A DNA stretch of 64,000 nt, from positions 1,062,501 to 1,126,500 of the forward strand of contig OU015568.1 of assembly GCA_907165135.1 (NCBI GenBank). Direction: 5' to 3'. The stretch is from Oikopleura dioica. Its lineage: Eukaryota > Chordata > Appendicularia > Copelata > Oikopleuridae. The position numbers and the translations under genes are program-made. The notes under the pieces were generated by a model. The model was not told where the DNA came from. It made no database searches and saw nothing but the letters and a program-made list of their open reading frames with translations. Below are positions 60,075 to 64,000 of this stretch, piece after piece (the first letter of the stretch is position 1; each line of letters opens with the position of its first letter).

Positions 60075-63000
60075 TCATTCTTCTGGACATTCACAGGTGT
60101 CTTCCTCGATCGGGTAGCGCTCGTTGTTACAGTGAGCCTCGGAGCAGGTGTCTTTGCAGGAAGCGTAGTCGATGCCGTCTTGGTACTGCATGTGAGCGCA
60201 GGTAGCGGTGGAGACAGTAAAGGCGGAGCAACCGCGATGAACCTCTGTTATGATTTCATTTTCTTCAATGTGAATAACGTCGGCTTATTTTCGGTCAAAA
60301 AGAGACCTCTACTCACAGACTTTTCTCAATTATCCTCAAAATACCGAGAAAAATGTCTCTTCTTGACCGATTTCCTGTAAAACAGCCCTCAGATTGCCAG
60401 CTACCACACTCTTGAATAAAGTCTTCATTATCCAAAAGCTCGTTTGAAGCAAGACAATTCTTGAAATCTGGCCCCTCTTCGCTATTATGCGAGCACGAGT
60501 AGCAATCGATGACAGGAGAAGGATTGGAGAAGTAAGCCAAGATATTGAGATGAGAGTTTGAGTTGGAGCCTTCCATGGTTTCAATGCATTTTTTGAACTA
60601 AATTGATCAAATAAAAAATTTCACAGAACCCTCTCACGTGGAAATTGGAGGAGCTTCCCGCGTTGTTACTGCATTCTGTATGTGGGCCCGCTTCTTGATC
60701 GCCCCTGGTGCAGGTTCGTCTCACCACAGTGTTTTGCTGGCCGTTGATGAGCCAATCAATTTCGAATTCTACCGCACAAAAATTTGCATCCGGTCCGCAT
60801 TCAACGATGAATTCTTCTGCTGGATTCATAAAACAACCTTAAAGTACCATGCATAATTGGAAAATATTAGGGGAAGCGTACCTTCATCAGAGTTTCCGAT
60901 GGTCTCATTCAGATGGTTCCGAGTTTCGGAGCAAGAATAGCAAGAAACTCGCTCTGGCTGAGTCACTGGCTCAGCACTGTTGCAGTTATCTTCAGAACAT
61001 GTTTGCTTACAGCCTGAAAACTTTCATGTAATTATCAATTCTTATGTCTTACTGTTAAATTCTCGTGACACACCATCTTCGTCCTTGGCTTTGAATCCAT
61101 TACAGACAGGCTTTAAATCTTCAATGCCTCCTTCTGTCGCTAGGTTAAACGTAGAACAACCTCTGTAGGTGTCTCTTCTTTTGTAACCATCCACAACTTC
61201 TCGAATTGTATGAGATTGAAAGCAGCCTGCTTGAGCGTAAAGTGGGCATTCTCGAATCGTCTCGTCTCCAGGAGCTTTATCACATGTATTTTCCTCTCCG
61301 TGAATATCTGAAAAATGCTCGCAGACGTGACAAGAAACAACAGGTTCTTGAAGCGCATTATTCCAGAGGCCAACTCCCGATATCGCTTTTTCAAGCTCTT
61401 CTGTATCTTTATTTAGTGGCTGATCTCCCTGTTTTGCGATTGGGAAGGATTGAATGCAATCATTGTACAGAAAAGCGCCGTTGACATCAGAGCTAGATTC
61501 GCAAGTGATTGGGTATTCCGTAGCTTTTGAGCCATTATCTGCACTTGGTGGATCTTCATCAGAGCATCCTCTTGTTATTTGCATCTGTTGTGTGCCGCTA
61601 GGAAGCCATTCGACATGCATTTTTTGAAAACAGGATTTACTAGAAGACGGGCATTGTCGAATATTATCGAAGAAGCCGTCTACGTCAAAGTCGTAACAAC
61701 CTCCTGTTGCAGCGCCGTTGTTGTAGTAACCAGTGCAGACAAAGCAGTAGAGAGGAGGTTCTTCCTCTGGAAGCCCAATCACCTGGTTATTGCAATTGTC
61801 ACCAAAGGCGCAAGTTTGTTTGCAAACTTGATGTTCTATCTTTCCAGCTGTATCTTCTACCGTTGCATCGGAGTAAGTGACACAAGATTGAGAATTCTGA
61901 GTGAACGCGGAGCAGCCGTGAGTAACCGTAGATCTTCCTTCAGGATGTACATCTACAACTTTTCTTGATCTAGCGGCGAAACAAGACGCTCTTGCGTATT
62001 CTGGGCAGGGTGTCTTATTCAGTTGACCTTCAATACCGCTTGCACAGTCATTTTGATCATCATCAGCTACTGATTCCGAAGTGCAAACGTGGCAACTGCT
62101 CACATTATTTTCCGACAACTCTCCAGCGATTTCACTGTTGTCCTTATTACAAGGATCTTCTCCAGCCTCAGCAGTGCAGGTCTTGATACAATGTCGTCGT
62201 CGAAAACCAGCTGTCTTGCGCCCATCGCAAACGATTGTATCCGGATCTTGCTCAAGGTCAAATGAACTGCCGCAGCCTCGGCGAATCGTAGTCGTCTGTT
62301 TGCCAGACGGGAGCCAGTCAACTTCCATTTCCACCACGCATATGTCCTGATTAGGTCCGCAGGGTTCGATGAACCGGTCTGCCGCGTTATTGATGCAGTC
62401 CTCGTCGCCCCAGTTCACGATGTTACCCTTGTAGAAACAGTTTGTCAGTTGCTAAGGGAGTACGTTTACCTCGTGGTCCAAGGTCACTGAGCATGTGTAA
62501 CAGGAAGGAGTAAATTCAACGAGGCCGGAATTGCATCTGTCCTCAGTGCAAGTACTTCTACACGTCTCATAAAGACCGTTGTTACCATTTACGATCCTGT
62601 TCGAAAATGAATGTTGTATAATCAATTTTTCTAGAATCTTACATAGCAAACTCGTCGCATCTTGAGGCTTCATCTGGGAACGCGAAAGGAGAACATCCTT
62701 TAGAAAAATGTTGCAGTTCGTTGTCTGCTCCGGGACTAAGATTGAGCGGGAAAAAGTTAGCATTGAAGCAAGCAAAGTTGGCATAAGGCGGGCACTCGGG
62801 TACATCATCCGATACTCCGGGGTTATTTTGACAGGAATCCTCATCATCGCCATCTCTAGTATCGCAAGTATTACAGATAAGTTTCACTGGTTTTCCTTCG
62901 CCGTCTTTGTTCGTCTCCATCAAGAAAATCGGATCCTGGCCCTCTGGGTAGTCGTTACAGTTGTCTCCGTCCATACACTGATGATAGCATGTTCGTCGAA

Positions 63001-63455
63001 TTCTACCATCTTCTTCTATCAATTCGCAGCCTTGCATTTCTGGTCCATTGGGAAAGCTTTAGAAAAATATATAAAAAATCGACCTTTCATAGCGAATCGC
63101 GAAATTTGGCTAGAGAAAAAAAAGGAAAACTTACAGATTGGCATTGTAAGAGTTGCAACTTCTTCTGAGAGAAAATGTCATGGCCCCCGTTTTATCCCAT
63201 GTCGAGACAAATCTTGATTGGCACGCAATTTTCTGGTTGAGACCGGGTCCGACAACGCATGTCTGCAGGATGTCAGGATCTCCTTCCAAATTGAGACATC
63301 TATCGTCTCCAGCGATTGGATTCCCTTTATGATCCCACTCGATATCGCACACTGGACATAAAATCTGTCCAACTGCAGATCCTAAAAAGCGTTTTGGTTG
63401 AAATCTCTCTTGTAGGAAAAATCTTGCCTAAGATAAAACTCGGTAGAAGCTTCAT
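60075..63455 (-). CDS. large secreted multi-domain Ly6/three-finger-like Cys-rich protein
   Basis: The leader MKLLPSFILGSAVG is split by a GC-AG intron (63382-63427). Then follows a tandem of Cys-rich modules, most starting C-x2-C (CPVCDIEW, CNTCDTRD, CYTCSVTL, CHVCTSES, CFVCTGYY, CHVCEHFS, CYSCSHNS) and closing with a C-N motif (DNCNDYP, DRCNSGL, DNCNNQ, AHCNNE), the Ly6/uPAR three-finger signature. Two module types alternate: one with WLPSGKQTT/TQQ…RGC, the other with GCSAFT/GCSTFN. One exon (61042-62418) encodes several modules. The last join (60245-60374) again fits GA-AG. About 900-1000 residues in all, no membrane anchor seen; stop at 60075-60077. Confidence 0.8.
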
Positions 63456-64000
63456 TATCGAATGAAGTTGCCCGCATTTCCGGCTGGTTGGGACGTCTGC
63501 CCGAACTTTACGAACGGGCCATAATTTCACTTATCGAAAGTTGAGTTTAAAATGTCAACGTTGCGAAAATATCAAAACCACGCCATCTATTTCGAAAGTT
63601 TGAAAAGTAAAACGCCGCATGAAATTTTCTGAAAGCAAAAAAGTGCTCTAAAATAGCGCGTTTATAAGACTAAAAGTGCTGAAACTAACTTCATTTTGGA
63701 TTTAATTAGTGCTCAAAAAGCCAAATACACCCAAGAGGCTGTTCAATCAAGTACCGTATGCGCTGATGCTTTTAAAAAATGCAAGTGCAGATGTCAAAAA
63801 TTGATGCAGGAGGATAAATGAGCAAATTAAATATGCCGCTTATTTGTACCCAGTACATTAGTTACTTGAAATTTCTCGTTGAAAAATTCTTTTGAATTTT
63901 ACTTCCAAATATATTTTTTATTTGATTAAAAATTCGATCATGAAAAACTAAAAGAAAAAATTGAAAAAGGGCAAAAATGAAAATTTGCAACTAAAGAAAC
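63456..64000. other. upstream region, no gene seen
   Basis: AT-rich. A TATAAA on the minus strand lies at about 63660-63665, 200 bp from the start of the Ly6-like gene, and might be its promoter. No frame of interest. Confidence 0.3.

Overview
This window reads as nuclear DNA of a larvacean tunicate, most likely Oikopleura. Genes are packed head to tail and tail to tail on both strands. Most introns are 33 to 60 bp. AATAAA lies at or within a few bases of many stop codons, and several introns seem to need GA-AG or GC-AG ends. Many small, secreted, cysteine-rich proteins are present, along with an internally deleted Ty3/gypsy-type fragment. All exon models were joined by eye: phases and codon sums were checked for most, but none was checked against transcripts. 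No tRNA, rRNA, CRISPR array or origin was recognised.

Layout. 0-5 kb: a small secreted protein, a cytochrome b5-related desaturase, a two-pass membrane protein, a secreted EGF protein and a Cys-rich peptide. 5.2-5.75 kb: a near-perfect inverted-repeat element with a hammerhead-ribozyme-like motif at each end. 6.3-15.5 kb: a secreted protein with a PLA2-like tail, several small secreted proteins, a type I membrane vWA protein, a trypsin-like protease and a Cys-rich gene whose intron carries a MITE. 15.5-17.6 kb: an astacin/LDLa metalloprotease locus with several lesions. 18-23.2 kb: an NT5C2-type 5'-nucleotidase with an array of alternative first exons. 23.5-25.8 kb: an arylsulfatase. 26.7-28 kb: a Pro/Ser/Thr-rich protein. 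29.3-34 kb: a GH10 xylanase-like protein with CBM-like modules, convergent with a carboxypeptidase A/B. 34.4-41.1 kb: small secreted paralogues, a novel Cys protein, a CREC EF-hand protein ending in HDEL and an SLC22-type transporter. 41.5-46 kb: a second PLA2-like secreted protein. 46-53.3 kb: a 600-bp palindromic element, two small genes, the gypsy-type fragment and a short-chain dehydrogenase apparently truncated beside it. 54.7-63.5 kb: a basic secreted peptide, a Cys/Thr-rich protein, two CUB membrane proteins and a large multi-domain Ly6/three-finger-like secreted protein.

Themes. Most products are secreted, membrane-bound or lumenal: proteases, a sulfatase, a glycosidase, PLA2-like, CUB, EGF and Ly6-like modules. 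This would suit epithelial or house secretion or digestion, which is inference only. Convergent neighbours repeatedly share a bidirectional poly(A) signal (AATAAA followed at once or after one base by TTTATT). Two hAT-like MITEs each sit inside an intron that would be about 40 bp without them.
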